A program made the position numbers and the translations under genes. 46,634 nucleotides of DNA from Endozoicomonas acroporae (GTDB lineage: Bacteria > Pseudomonadota > Gammaproteobacteria > Pseudomonadales > Endozoicomonadaceae): the NCBI RefSeq assembly GCF_002864045.1, contig NZ_PJPV01000067.1, positions 1 through 46,634 on the forward strand, written 5' to 3'. Positions 26,910 to 36,306 of this stretch are shown piece by piece. Under the pieces are notes generated by a model that saw only the letters and a list, made by a program, of their open reading frames with translations, did no database searches and was not told where the DNA came from. The number at the start of each line of letters is the position of its first letter. Positions within the stretch are counted from its first letter, which is position 1.

Positions 26910-28525
26910 ACGGAATTGGTATTCGAGGGGTATCTAAAGGTTCCAGATTGGTTCTGCTGGGAGATTGGTACTTTAAGCCGGGGCAGGGCTGGTTTGTTGT
27001 TTGTTACTTTTTCAACCAGGAAGGAAAGCCTTATCGCCAAAGCTTCCCTGTTGACCTACTGCCCGGATTAATTCCAGGGATGACCTACCCTGCGAGTATC
27101 AATCAATATGAAACCTCAGGATATACAGGCACTTTCAAAGTTCCGGACATGTCTGAGTGGAAAAAATATCGCTATCGCGAACTCCCTCGATCATTAAAGA
27201 GGTTGAGAGAGTATTCAGAGCAGATTGATCAACAGGTTGTGTACTTTTTTGAAGTTGGCAATAAAGGATACTGGCTCCCAGTCACAGAATTGGCAAGAAT
27301 GCTCTTTTTTCATTCAGCAGAAGTTACCAGAGCTGCAATCTATCAAGGAAATACCTGGCAATTGGCTAAAGTTGAGAAGAATGATTGGGTTGGTGAGGTA
27401 AGGCTTACTTCAGAAGTGCCTGTGGGCTATTTGAATAGCTTCCAGTTTCGAAAATTTTTTACCTGGCTGTTCTTTAGTAAGGATGCTGAAAAGAGCTTTT
27501 GCTCGATTTTTAAACTTCTGAATGAAGAGTCTTATTTATTGGATAACCATGATGAGCGATGGACCTTTGACTGTTCGTTGCCAAATATAGAGAATTGTGA
27601 AATATCATGGTCTGGGTATACAGGAAGAGCTGAATTTGGGGAGTCTCATCACAACTATATTCGAGAGATTCGGTCGGTTTCAGGTATAGCAGTGCCAAAG
27701 CTGGATGCTGTCTATTTTTCACACACGAATGACAGTCTTGTTCTGAGTGAAAAGCCGGGTGGTATTGAGGCAGGTGAAAAGGGTAGGCCTGGTTTGAATA
27801 TATGTCCCGAAGAAATTGATGCGGACCTTTCTCCAAGGGCTTCAGGGAAAAAGTATTTGCTAAAAATCACCTCCTCTGGTTTTTATTTTGATACAGAAAT
27901 TGCATTAAAGCGAAACCCTCCATCTATAAGAACTCTGTCCAAAGCAGAGTCACCTGAGAATCACGAACTCTCTGAAGAAAAAATGCTTGGGCTTACTGAA
28001 GCTAATGACCATGGTGAACTCCCTCGTTCAGATATTAATAGTCTTGATGCTGCTGAATTACTGGATGGTCCTGAGAAATTGAACTTTTTTGAGATGATGC
28101 TCCAAAAGTTGAAGGTTGAATATGGCTGGTCTGTTAAAACGCAAACCGGAACAGTTCCGAAGAAAAATTGTAGAAAAGTACATTTAATCGATGGGCGACG
28201 GAGAAAGTACTGTCATGCACTTCTTTGTCGAGATGAAACGACATCTATCCAAATTCTTGAGATTGAGTTAACCCAGCAGGAAAGTTTATCCACATTGTTT
28301 TTTCGAGCGGATGTCAACAGTGAACCCACAGAGCAAATATTGGACGCATTGATGTCTACTGACAATATAAAGGGGCTGAAGGCGATGCAATGGAAGAGAG
28401 AGCTTATCGCAGAAGTAACATCATCCAGACTGTATCTTGACCATCCAGACAGAAAAATAAAGAGTGAAGAAGACGCTCTTTTTTCCTGGGTTGCAAGAGC
28501 CGCCGAAAAATTAAGAGTGCTTTAG
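26906..28525 (+). CDS. tnsE: Tn7-like target selector TnsE (mobile-element/replication-fork targeting)
   Basis: TnsE directs Tn7 into conjugating plasmids and lagging-strand DNA by binding the sliding clamp and 3'-recessed ends. The 539-residue product (Tn7 TnsE 538) is divergent in the N-terminal half but matches Tn7 TnsE in the C-terminal domain (FFEMMLQKL, GRRRKYCHALL, QILEIEL, LDHPDRKIKSEEDALFSWVARAAEKL). The start is TTG at 26906, overlapping the tnsD stop, with GGAG 7 nt upstream. Its presence means the element should be able to spread through plasmids as well as through attTn7. It converges on gspF with 23 nt between the stops. Confidence 0.88.
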   Translation: MNGIGIRGVSKGSRLVLLGDWYFKPGQGWFVVCYFFNQEGKPYRQSFPVDLLPGLIPGMTYPASINQYETSGYTGTFKVPDMSEWKKYRYRELPRSLKRLREYSEQIDQQVVYFFEVGNKGYWLPVTELARMLFFHSAEVTRAAIYQGNTWQLAKVEKNDWVGEVRLTSEVPVGYLNSFQFRKFFTWLFFSKDAEKSFCSIFKLLNEESYLLDNHDERWTFDCSLPNIENCEISWSGYTGRAEFGESHHNYIREIRSVSGIAVPKLDAVYFSHTNDSLVLSEKPGGIEAGEKGRPGLNICPEEIDADLSPRASGKKYLLKITSSGFYFDTEIALKRNPPSIRTLSKAESPENHELSEEKMLGLTEANDHGELPRSDINSLDAAELLDGPEKLNFFEMMLQKLKVEYGWSVKTQTGTVPKKNCRKVHLIDGRRRKYCHALLCRDETTSIQILEIELTQQESLSTLFFRADVNSEPTEQILDALMSTDNIKGLKAMQWKRELIAEVTSSRLYLDHPDRKIKSEEDALFSWVARAAEKLRVL

Positions 28526-28548
28526 AGTTCCGTTACTGCTCTCTATGC

Positions 28549-29775
28549 TCAAAATCCAAGCAGCTGATTCATGTTCATAATTGGCAGCAAAATAGCAATG
28601 ACAATTAACATGACAACGCCCCCCATAACGAGCAGCATCATCGGCTCAAATAAACCCAAGAGCAGAGAAATTCTGCTTTCCAGCTCCTGTTGTTGATTAT
28701 GGGCTGTGCGCTCCAGCATCTGCTCCAGTTCACCAGTAGCCTCTCCACTGGCCACCATATGAACCATCATGGGGGGGAAGTATCCGGCGTCCTGCATTGC
28801 CCGGTTTAAACTGATACCTTCACTGACGTCTTGGGTGACCTTCTCGACAGCAGACTTTATTGTGCAGTTGTAAACCACCTGAGAAGCAATGATCAATGCA
28901 TCAACCAGAGAAACACCGGATTTGGCCAGAATGCTCAGTGTACTGGCAAATCTCGCTGTATCAGCAGTGCTGGCGAGTCTGCCAAGTACAGGAAAATTCA
29001 GGTAAATTCGGTGCCAAAGTTTTTTTGGCCTGTCCTTTTTTAACATCTGCTGAAAGAGTACAAGTGCTGTAATACAGGCAGTCAGTATTGCTGGCCAGTG
29101 ATGTTGAAACCCCTCACTGCTGGCAATCAGCCACTCTGTGATTATGGGAAGTGACTGCCCGGAATCTACAAATACCTTAATGACGTCAGGCACCACATAA
29201 CCGAGCATAAAACTGATAATTCCCACTGCGGTTACCATCAAGATTAGAGGGTACAACAGAGCCTGTTGTACCTTGCGGGCAGAATGCATTCTGGCTTCAG
29301 TGTAATCAGCCAGCTGGTTCAGTACCCGGTCAAGATAACCGGAGTGTTCACCGGCAGCAACGGTGGCTCGATACATTTCCGGAAACACTTTAGGGAATGC
29401 TTCCATACTGTGTGCCAGTGTATACCCTTCCAGTACTCGTGAACGGATGGCCAGCAGAATATTTTTGATTCGTCGCTTTTCCTGTTGAGCGGCTACCGCG
29501 TACAGTGATGCTTCTACAGGCATCGCAGCTTGAATCAGTGTAGCCAGTTGTCGAGTGACTGTAGCCAGCTCGGTCGGAGAAAGTCCACGCTGGAATAGCT
29601 GGATTGTTCTCTCTTGAGTCTGCTTGTTTTTCTGTTCTGCAATGGGTTCTACAGACAAAGGTAACCACTGTTTCTCCCTCAGCTGTTGCCGAATTTGACG
29701 ACTGCTGTCGGCTTCCAATGTTCCTTTTTCCCGCTTACCCCGGGTATTTATCGCGATATATTCGTAGGCCGCCAT
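28549..29775 (-). CDS. gspF: Type II secretion inner membrane platform protein GspF
   Basis: GspF is the polytopic inner-membrane protein at the base of the type II secretion pseudopilus, contacting GspE and GspL. The 408-residue protein has two T2SSF domains and the expected membrane segments (ALLYPLILMVTAVGIISFMLG; the C-terminal VMGGVVMLIVIAILLPI). The family N-terminus YEYIAINTRGKREKGTLEADS is present. It is last in the minus-strand gsp run, 26 nt after gspE, and its stop lies 23 nt from that of the convergent tnsE. Confidence 0.95.
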   Translation of the reverse strand: MAAYEYIAINTRGKREKGTLEADSSRQIRQQLREKQWLPLSVEPIAEQKNKQTQERTIQLFQRGLSPTELATVTRQLATLIQAAMPVEASLYAVAAQQEKRRIKNILLAIRSRVLEGYTLAHSMEAFPKVFPEMYRATVAAGEHSGYLDRVLNQLADYTEARMHSARKVQQALLYPLILMVTAVGIISFMLGYVVPDVIKVFVDSGQSLPIITEWLIASSEGFQHHWPAILTACITALVLFQQMLKKDRPKKLWHRIYLNFPVLGRLASTADTARFASTLSILAKSGVSLVDALIIASQVVYNCTIKSAVEKVTQDVSEGISLNRAMQDAGYFPPMMVHMVASGEATGELEQMLERTAHNQQQELESRISLLLGLFEPMMLLVMGGVVMLIVIAILLPIMNMNQLLGF

Positions 29776-29801
29776 AATATTAGATCGTATTCCATAAATG
29801 A

Positions 29802-31319
29802 TCAGTTTTTCAGGGTAACCCGCAGGACTTCTTCCAGTGAGGTTATGCCTTTTGTTACAGCTCGCCGACCATCATCCTGGATACTGGCAACCTCCTGGTG
29901 AATTTCATCAGCAATGGTCTGCTCGCCACAGCCTTCCTGTATCATCCGCCTGATGCGATCATCTATGGGCACCACCTCATAAATCCCGGTTCGCCCCCGA
30001 TACCCGGTATGATTACAGGAAGGGCAGCCTACTGCTTTAAAGAGGGTCAGATGTGACGATGGTTCGATAGCCAGCTGGCTGCACTCATGTGAACTCGGCT
30101 GATAAGGTTGTTTACACTCTGGGCACAATAAGCGGACCAGCCGCTGGGCGATTACTCCAACAAGGCTGGAGGCCAGCAGGAATGATTCGACACCCATATC
30201 CTTAAGTCGTGTAAGGGCACCGATGGCGGTGTTGGTATGAAGTGTTGAAAGTACAAGATGACCGGTCAGGCTGGCCTGAACGGCAATTTCTGCAGTTTCC
30301 CTATCCCGGATCTCACCCACCATCACAACATCAGGATCCTGACGTAATATTGCCCGAAGTCCCCTGGCAAAAGTCATATCAACTTTACTGTTCACCTGAG
30401 TTTGGCCAATACCTTCAAGCTGGTACTCAATGGGGTCTTCAACGGTCAAAATGTTACGCCGTTGATCGTTTAATGAGGTGAGTCCGGCATACAGGGTTGT
30501 GGTTTTCCCCGAACCTGTCGGACCTGTAACCAACACAATGCCGTAGGGTTTGCCAAGGAGTGTTGACAGCGTATCTCTGGCACTGGCTGACATGCCCAGA
30601 TGGTTCAAGTTCAGACGTGCAGCCTGTTTATCCAGCAACCGCAAAACCACACGTTCTCCGTTGCTGGCTGGCAGGGTCGATACCCGAACATCCACTTCGC
30701 GGGTTGCCAGTTTTAATGAGATGCGCCCATCCTGGGGTACTCGCTTCTCTGCAATATCCAGCTTGGCCATAACCTTCAGTCGTGATACGAGCAATGATGC
30801 CATGTATTTTTGCAGTCGCAACAACTCCTGTAGTACACCATCCACACGGATGCGCACCATCAACAGGTTTTCAAAGGTTTCAATATGAATGTCGGATGCG
30901 TTTTGCCGAATACTCTCCATCAACATGGCATTGATCAACCGAATGACCGGGGCATCATCACTCTGTTCCAGCAGGTCTTCCGTTGTCGGTACGGCCTCAG
31001 CCAGCCGGGTCAAATCCAGTTCATCACTGATAATGGCAGCATCCTGAAGCACGCTGGAGCTTTCATTCTGATAGTAGCTGGTCAGCAACTCCTGAAACTC
31101 GGTTACTCCGACTGCTTGATACTGAAGATATTTTGGGCTAAATCGCATTAACTCCGAAAGAACCCTGGGGTCTGGTGGTTGATGAAAGAAGACCTGAGTG
31201 CTGCCATCCACCTTGGCTATCAGCAGTACCTTATGCTTGTTGGCGTAATAAAATGGCAATCGTTTACATTCACTCAACCTGGCAGGAGAAGTTTGGCACA
31301 CATCGCTTTGCAGGTTCAT
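29802..31319 (-). CDS. gspE: Type II secretion ATPase GspE
   Basis: GspE is the cytoplasmic hexameric ATPase that drives pseudopilus assembly. The 505-residue protein has Walker A GPTGSGKTT (266-274), the Asp box (LTVEDPIEYQ), Walker B with DPDVVMVGEIRD (328-339), the His box (LVLSTLHTN) and a zinc tetracysteine C399/C402/C432/C435, typical of true GspE rather than some PilB proteins. Its ATG overlaps the gspG stop (ATGA), indicating translational coupling. Confidence 0.96.
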   Translation of the reverse strand: MNLQSDVCQTSPARLSECKRLPFYYANKHKVLLIAKVDGSTQVFFHQPPDPRVLSELMRFSPKYLQYQAVGVTEFQELLTSYYQNESSSVLQDAAIISDELDLTRLAEAVPTTEDLLEQSDDAPVIRLINAMLMESIRQNASDIHIETFENLLMVRIRVDGVLQELLRLQKYMASLLVSRLKVMAKLDIAEKRVPQDGRISLKLATREVDVRVSTLPASNGERVVLRLLDKQAARLNLNHLGMSASARDTLSTLLGKPYGIVLVTGPTGSGKTTTLYAGLTSLNDQRRNILTVEDPIEYQLEGIGQTQVNSKVDMTFARGLRAILRQDPDVVMVGEIRDRETAEIAVQASLTGHLVLSTLHTNTAIGALTRLKDMGVESFLLASSLVGVIAQRLVRLLCPECKQPYQPSSHECSQLAIEPSSHLTLFKAVGCPSCNHTGYRGRTGIYEVVPIDDRIRRMIQEGCGEQTIADEIHQEVASIQDDGRRAVTKGITSLEEVLRVTLKN

Positions 31320-31750
31320 GAATCACTGGCCCAATTACCGATATCCGCATTTTGGCCTTCACCACCTGCCCGGGCATCACCTGCCAGAGAATAGAGGTCA
31401 TAGGTTCCTTTGTTGCCGGGGTACAGATAGAGATAAGGATTCCCCCATGGGTCAAGAGGTGTATGTTTGAGATAACCTTCTGTATTCCAGTGTTTAGGCT
31501 CGGGAGCAAAATCCGGCTTAACCACCAGTGCCTGCAAACCCTGATCTGTGGATGGATAAAAACCATTATCCAGACGATACAGTTCCAGTGCCTGGGCAAT
31601 GGCTTCAATATCGGAATGGGCAACGGTCGTTTTTGCCTGGTCAGGTCGGCTGAGAATGTTTGGGGCAACCATGGCTGCTAATACGCCCAGAATCACCACC
31701 ACCACCATGATTTCAATCAAGGTAAACCCGGCTTGTCTTCTTATTATCAT
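31316..31750 (-). CDS. gspG: Type II secretion major pseudopilin GspG
   Basis: GspG is the main subunit of the pseudopilus. The 144-residue prepilin has a short leader cut after Gly8 (RRQAG/FTLIEIMVVVVILG) with Glu at +5. The C-terminal calcium-site region of GspG is present (LDPWGNPYLYLYPG, then YDLYSLAGD). AGGAG precedes the ATG. In most systems gspG follows gspF; here it lies between gspM and gspE. Confidence 0.95.
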   Translation of the reverse strand: MIIRRQAGFTLIEIMVVVVILGVLAAMVAPNILSRPDQAKTTVAHSDIEAIAQALELYRLDNGFYPSTDQGLQALVVKPDFAPEPKHWNTEGYLKHTPLDPWGNPYLYLYPGNKGTYDLYSLAGDARAGGEGQNADIGNWASDS

Positions 31751-31774
31751 CTATGAACTCCTGAATCTGTTCCC

Positions 31775-32278
31775 CTAAGAGCCAATCTGTACATGAGCTT
31801 TGATCACCCCATCCAGCGGTAACCGGTCAATCCTGATTTTCTGAATATGCAATGGATGCTGATTCTCCAGATTGACCAACCAGGGAATCAATGCCTGCCA
31901 TGGGGTTTCTTCAATCCAGACAGAGACCGTTCCGTTGCCCGGTTGCACTCGATTCAGGTTAATCCCTGCTTCCCGTGCTGCTTGAGTCACGATGGGGGCC
32001 AGCATGGCGTCGTCTATAGATTCATTGGCTACCGGTTGTTCCACAATACTCACATTCTGCTTGAGCCACAGGTTAGCGGATCGTTGTTGAAGATATAGAG
32101 ACTGTTGCTGATGTGACCACTGACTCAATGGTGACCAGAGCAACAGGTAAAAAAGTGATGCCAGAAGAAATAAGCAGAGCCCCACTAGCGACCGCTGATC
32201 ACGGGTACTCAGTTTCTGGTAATGTGCCAGCCATGATTGATACCTGGCAGATGTTTGTACTTTCTGCCACCACTTCAC
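31775..32278 (-). CDS. gspM: Type II secretion protein GspM
   Basis: GspM is a small bitopic inner-membrane partner of GspL in the assembly platform. The 167-residue protein has a short cytoplasmic N-terminus, one membrane segment (LVGLCLFLLASLFYLLLW) and a ferredoxin-like periplasmic domain (PIVTQAAREAGINLNRVQP, WQALIPWLVNLE). The start is GTG at 32278, overlapping the gspL stop, with GGAGG upstream. Confidence 0.88.
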   Translation of the reverse strand: MKWWQKVQTSARYQSWLAHYQKLSTRDQRSLVGLCLFLLASLFYLLLWSPLSQWSHQQQSLYLQQRSANLWLKQNVSIVEQPVANESIDDAMLAPIVTQAAREAGINLNRVQPGNGTVSVWIEETPWQALIPWLVNLENQHPLHIQKIRIDRLPLDGVIKAHVQIGS

Positions 32279-33672
32279 TGCAAGCCTCCAATTGTTAACT
32301 GTGCAAAAACGCCACTGTCTTCTTGTCGAGCGTTGTCTAACTTGCTCTGCAACCCTTCGGTAGCCAGAGCTACCAGAAACGCATCGACCTGTTCCAGACT
32401 GTCTGCGGTTAGTTCAACTCGAATGGTCCCAACTTGCTGATCTGCGTTCAGGCTTGAAGGTACAACGGATATTCCCCCTTGAGTCTTGCGACTGATAGTC
32501 GCCAGCCCGGGTAGTAAGGATGGAGACTGGTTGATTGGAGTAGGGTTTTGCAACCGGCTTTGCAGTCGGTTTTGAATATCCACTGTTCCGGGAAAATTCA
32601 GTACAGCGTTTTGCAGCAACTGATCCTTCGGAAAAGCATCCAGATAGAGGGTTGCACTGTCCTGCCAGTACTGGTCAGCTTTGCTACTAAACCACCATCC
32701 GCTACCGATCATCAGAGCCATATCCAGCACCAGCCAACAGGCAGCTACACCCCCAAGAGCTTTAAACCATTTGAAAGATGTTGTTTTTCTGACTTTGTCT
32801 CGGTATTCCCCGCTACGCAGATTCGTAAGTACCGCCGGAGACCGTTGAGAATAATAATCCGCAAGCGTACTTAACACTGAAGCCGGTGATTCAAAAGTCT
32901 CTACTGTCCAGCCCATGCTCTCCAGAATCGCCCGCAAACAAGCCGCACGTTCATGTCCTCCCGGTTGCTGTGCATCGAAGTGAATCATGACCGGCAACGA
33001 TAACAGTTCTGGATGTACCGATTTTTGATTCAGAAATGCGAACTCAAGCGCATTGCTATCCAGTGATACATTCATGAGTTGCGGTGCTGCCAGCAAAGTG
33101 TAGTGCTGATCCTGAAGTACGGTTATGGTATCTGCATTGACCGGTATGAGTTGCGTCTCGACGATGATTTCACCGGGAGATAAACCTTGTTGACCAAGTT
33201 CGTATAGTAGCTGCTGTATATCAGCATGCTTGATCGAGGACACCGACAGCAGCTGATGCTTTTGCTGATCTATTGAATCGACATTCAGTGATGCTTCATC
33301 ATCAGCACCATTCATTGAACTGTCTGTTCGATGCAGCGGACAGCCCTCAACAAAGGTCGACGCAAAATGAAATTGCCCGACTTCTTCAGCGAACTCATCT
33401 TCCATCAAAAATGGGAGTGCTTTCGAGAGGTATTTCCTCTGTGCCGTGCCGACTGATTTATAATAGTGACTCGCCATTCGACCAGATAACAACAATACCT
33501 GTCTATCACAGGTCTCTGCCTGTTCACCCAGTGATGTGCCGAGTTCATCAATCACTGTGGTATTGAGTTCCGATGAGCCTTGCTCAGACCCGTAACATAA
33601 CCATTGAACCTTACTCTTAGCTGAGAGAGGTAATTCGCCGGGAGGGATTCTTAAAAACAACACGCTTTCCAT
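32275..33672 (-). CDS. gspL: Type II secretion protein GspL
   Basis: GspL anchors the ATPase GspE to the inner membrane. The 465-residue protein has a cytoplasmic actin-like domain (VLLLSGRMASHYYKSVGTAQRKYLSKALPFLMEDEFAEE in parts), one membrane segment near residue 315 (LGGVAACWLVLDMALMIGSG) and a periplasmic ferredoxin-like domain. Its ATG overlaps the gspK stop by one base and its stop overlaps gspM. Length is normal for the family. Confidence 0.9.
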   Translation of the reverse strand: MESVLFLRIPPGELPLSAKSKVQWLCYGSEQGSSELNTTVIDELGTSLGEQAETCDRQVLLLSGRMASHYYKSVGTAQRKYLSKALPFLMEDEFAEEVGQFHFASTFVEGCPLHRTDSSMNGADDEASLNVDSIDQQKHQLLSVSSIKHADIQQLLYELGQQGLSPGEIIVETQLIPVNADTITVLQDQHYTLLAAPQLMNVSLDSNALEFAFLNQKSVHPELLSLPVMIHFDAQQPGGHERAACLRAILESMGWTVETFESPASVLSTLADYYSQRSPAVLTNLRSGEYRDKVRKTTSFKWFKALGGVAACWLVLDMALMIGSGWWFSSKADQYWQDSATLYLDAFPKDQLLQNAVLNFPGTVDIQNRLQSRLQNPTPINQSPSLLPGLATISRKTQGGISVVPSSLNADQQVGTIRVELTADSLEQVDAFLVALATEGLQSKLDNARQEDSGVFAQLTIGGLQ

Positions 33673-34658
33673 CAGGCGATTTCCTCCACAGGGTGAGTCA
33701 CTACAGTATCCATCCCAACAAAACCCAGTGACCGTCGTATGATATGAACTACTCCCCTGGAATCTCGTTGAAACCAGCTATGCATCGTAAATTTTGCCTC
33801 CCGGTACTTAACTTGTATGGTCGCACTGAAGAAATGGCTATTGAAACTTAGTGGTAGGGATTGAAATAGTGAAGCTTTCGGTGCCAGCTCCGATATCTGC
33901 AACAGCTCTGACATGTTTGCCAGGCCATTGCCAGTTCTGGCACGTATTAATGCATCCACTTCTACTGTCGTTAACTGTTCCGACAGGCTATGCAACACTT
34001 TGCGAGAAGCCGTATTCAGGTTAATGGGCAGAAACCCCGGCAGGGTTGCCAATTCATTAAATAATGGGTGTTCAGACGTTATGTCGAGCCCAGCAATCAA
34101 AGCCAGCTCCGAGCGTGAAGCCATATCTGTATTGCCCGCTCGATAAGGTGACGGCAGGTTCTGATAAGTCACGTCTTCCGCCCCACCGGGCGACACTTCA
34201 CGATCGCTGTCCACCCAATCTTTCAGTCGGTAGGCCATCAGCGGTGACAACTGCAGAGATGTCATCAGCCGCTTTACTATTTGCAGGCTTTGATGGGCCC
34301 CAGTGTTAGCTACTGCCAGATTATTAATATTGAGTTGTCCCTGCTCATCGGTAACATGAATCGTAATGATGCCATCGCTGATTTCATAACCTGAACCCTG
34401 CAAGTGCCAGGGCTCATCATGGTGATCCACCCAACGATTGCTCTGTCTATCCTGTTGGGCATCCTCTTCCAGTTTCAATGCCACATACTGTTCAGCACTG
34501 TGGGCATACAACCTAGCTTGGGCACGATCCAGATAGTGGCTGGTTTTCCGCGTTTGCTGCCACAGTCCGGTTAGTATCTGGCTGGCCATCAAGGTCATTA
34601 GCGAATAAATCAACAGTACATACACCAGTGCTATTCCCTGTTGCCGGTACTTCATCAT
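33672..34658 (-). CDS. gspK: Type II secretion minor pseudopilin GspK
   Basis: GspK caps the pseudopilus tip with GspI and GspJ. The 328-residue prepilin is cut after Gly8 (KYRQQG/IALVYVLLIYSLM) and lacks the +5 glutamate, as GspK normally does. The large alpha-helical insertion and the helix-hairpin-helix-like part (LPINLNTASRKVLHSL) are typical. The start overlaps gspJ (ATGA). Confidence 0.93.
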   Translation of the reverse strand: MMKYRQQGIALVYVLLIYSLMTLMASQILTGLWQQTRKTSHYLDRAQARLYAHSAEQYVALKLEEDAQQDRQSNRWVDHHDEPWHLQGSGYEISDGIITIHVTDEQGQLNINNLAVANTGAHQSLQIVKRLMTSLQLSPLMAYRLKDWVDSDREVSPGGAEDVTYQNLPSPYRAGNTDMASRSELALIAGLDITSEHPLFNELATLPGFLPINLNTASRKVLHSLSEQLTTVEVDALIRARTGNGLANMSELLQISELAPKASLFQSLPLSFNSHFFSATIQVKYREAKFTMHSWFQRDSRGVVHIIRRSLGFVGMDTVVTHPVEEIA

Positions 34659-35314
34659 CCGGCCGCTCCGCTGGTTGATACCTGGCCAGCAGGTGTGGGG
34701 ATAACGATCGAGACATTGCCCAACTGTTGGTGTTGTAACTGCAGCTTAATGGCCGCAGCCAGCAGGGTTTGGTAGTGATTGGTTTGTTGATGATCTACCC
34801 AACCACTGGGCGGCCATTGATGATGCCATTGCTGTTGATGATCTAAAAACTGCCACTGAACATCGGTCACATGCTGAAGCAAAGGTTGCATATGAACTTG
34901 CGGTTCATCGGAAGCGTTTGCAGTTGCACGATCCAGGGTTGTCCAGTAGTAGCGCACCAACTCCCCATCATTAACTCCATAAGCAACCCGCTGTAAGGTA
35001 CTCCTGCGAACACCTAAAGGGTTTCGCCAACCGCTGCGGGTAAATTGTACTTGATAGGGCGTGTCAGAATTGCCCACTAAAGCAGGTTGCAATAAGCCAC
35101 TCTCATCTCTCACCGGGCGCAGTGTCACCTGCAACAAGTCATTCTCTAGCAGCAGGCGAAAGCGCTGCCACTGATCAAGATACTTCAAATGGGATACAGT
35201 GGTCTGTTGTGTCTGGCTTACGGACACAAAAAGACGGTACGCAGCTCCACTGAGCAGAGAAAAAATCATCAGGGCGATTAACAACTCGAGTAGCGTGAAG
35301 CCGTTGCGTTTCAT
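34655..35314 (-). CDS. gspJ: Type II secretion minor pseudopilin GspJ
   Basis: GspJ is part of the GspI-J-K tip complex. The 219-residue prepilin has a short leader MKRNG/FTLLELLIALMIFSLL with Glu+5. It shows GspJ features such as LENDLLQVTLRPVRDE and WRNPLGVRRSTLQRVAY. It starts in the gspI stop (ATGA overlap) and ends overlapping gspK. Confidence 0.93.
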   Translation of the reverse strand: MKRNGFTLLELLIALMIFSLLSGAAYRLFVSVSQTQQTTVSHLKYLDQWQRFRLLLENDLLQVTLRPVRDESGLLQPALVGNSDTPYQVQFTRSGWRNPLGVRRSTLQRVAYGVNDGELVRYYWTTLDRATANASDEPQVHMQPLLQHVTDVQWQFLDHQQQWHHQWPPSGWVDHQQTNHYQTLLAAAIKLQLQHQQLGNVSIVIPTPAGQVSTSGAAG

Positions 35315-35754
35315 AAAACTGGCTCCCGTACAAAGGTGGTCATTGTTACTAAAGGAGCAGCTTCACTCGAAGGTTTGTTTTGTTCATAAACCGAGACAGT
35401 CAACCGGATAAAGCCAGCTTGAGAGGTGTGTGAGGTGGACTGCTTGAGCAGCCAGGTCCGATTATCACGTTTCACCGTCGTCTGAATATTCCGTTGGCTG
35501 GAAGGGAGGCTGGCTGCCAGCTGTTGGTTTAGCTGATTCTCTGCCAGTTGCGACGCCAGCCACTTATCACTCAAATGGCGTGTATGGCGGGCACTATTGC
35601 CATCGGTCACCATCAATAAACCGGCTGCTGCTGCAAAGACGGCCAAAGCAACCATCACCTCCATAAGGGTGAAGCCCTGACTATCGAGAGATTTGATATT
35701 ACGTCGGCATATTCGAGTATGATGTTTACTGGATAACCACATCGGACCACCCAT
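35311..35754 (-). CDS. gspI: Type II secretion minor pseudopilin GspI
   Basis: GspI is the adaptor pseudopilin of the tip complex. The product has the cleavage site LDSQG/FTLMEVMVALAVFAAAAG and family features (QLAENQLNQQLA, KRDNRTWLLKQ). The exact start is uncertain: GTG at 35757, ATG at 35754 and ATG at 35742 are all in frame and overlap the gspH 3' end. All leave a long leader of about 23-28 residues. Confidence 0.9.
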   Translation of the reverse strand: MGGPMWLSSKHHTRICRRNIKSLDSQGFTLMEVMVALAVFAAAAGLLMVTDGNSARHTRHLSDKWLASQLAENQLNQQLAASLPSSQRNIQTTVKRDNRTWLLKQSTSHTSQAGFIRLTVSVYEQNKPSSEAAPLVTMTTFVREPVL

Positions 35755-36289
35755 CACTGCTCAGTAAAACCGTCTTTTCTGCACCTTCACTTATTTGAAG
35801 CTGAAAAGGCGTTATCAGAAAGTCAGAAAATACGACAACCTCCGGCTGTTGCGTTCCGGATACAAAAGAGAATGAAGCATAAGGAGAGTGCTGCCATTGC
35901 CATTGAAGCTGTAGACGCTTGGGTAATCGATAGTTCTGAAAAGATTCCTTTTGCATCACTTGCCAATGTTTGTTGTCATCGGACCATTGCCACCATTTGT
36001 AGCCTTGATTATTCATCAGGGAAAAACCGTAGGTTCCATTCTCCATCAAAGCTTTATCCCGAAGCAGGCTAAACAATAGTTGCAAACGTTCAGCTTCTCT
36101 TAGGGTGGTTGTTTTTTCGGTCCTCGGAGATAATGTGACCAAGCCAAGCATGATGCCAATAATGACAATCACCAGCATGATTTCAACCAAGGTGAAACCG
36201 TGATAAGCAGAAGTAAAACCTGACTGCCCAAAGAGCCTGTATTGGAATCTTATGCTTTTTTGACGATTGACATGTTGACAGCTTACCAT
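35726..36289 (-). CDS. gspH: Type II secretion minor pseudopilin GspH
   Basis: GspH sits between the tip and the GspG shaft. The 187-residue prepilin carries HG/FTLVEIMLVIVIIGIMLG and a GspH-like C-terminal domain. Its leader of about 31 residues is long for the family; AGGGAG 8 nt upstream of the ATG at 36289 supports that start. It lies 17 nt after gspD and overlaps gspI. Confidence 0.9.
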   Translation of the reverse strand: MVSCQHVNRQKSIRFQYRLFGQSGFTSAYHGFTLVEIMLVIVIIGIMLGLVTLSPRTEKTTTLREAERLQLLFSLLRDKALMENGTYGFSLMNNQGYKWWQWSDDNKHWQVMQKESFQNYRLPKRLQLQWQWQHSPYASFSFVSGTQQPEVVVFSDFLITPFQLQISEGAEKTVLLSSDGWSDVVIQ

Positions 36290-36306
36290 CCCCTGAACTC
36301 CCTAAT

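Larger units (their letters stand above)
20687..28525 (+). mobile_element. Tn7-like transposon, right end and tnsABCDE core (left end not found)
   Basis: The element starts with TGTGGGTTGACAAAAAACT, closely matching the Tn7 termini (TGTGGGCGGACAA...). Its transposition genes tnsA, B, C, D and E follow in Tn7 order and orientation, with tnsA next to the end that faces glmS. All five are present and near the Tn7 lengths. There is a perfect -35-like TTGACA at 20693-20698 in the end, consistent with tns transcription from within the terminus. No matching inverted end was seen by eye up to 46634, so the true element may extend through the secretion and toxin genes and past the window. No Cas genes are present, so this is a Tn7 proper type rather than a CRISPR-guided type. 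Confidence 0.9.

Noticed and set aside
20687..28525. CRISPR-associated (CAST) type of Tn7-like element
   Set aside because: No cas genes or repeat-spacer array are visible. The TniQ protein is a full-length TnsD, the element sits at attTn7 and carries tnsE.
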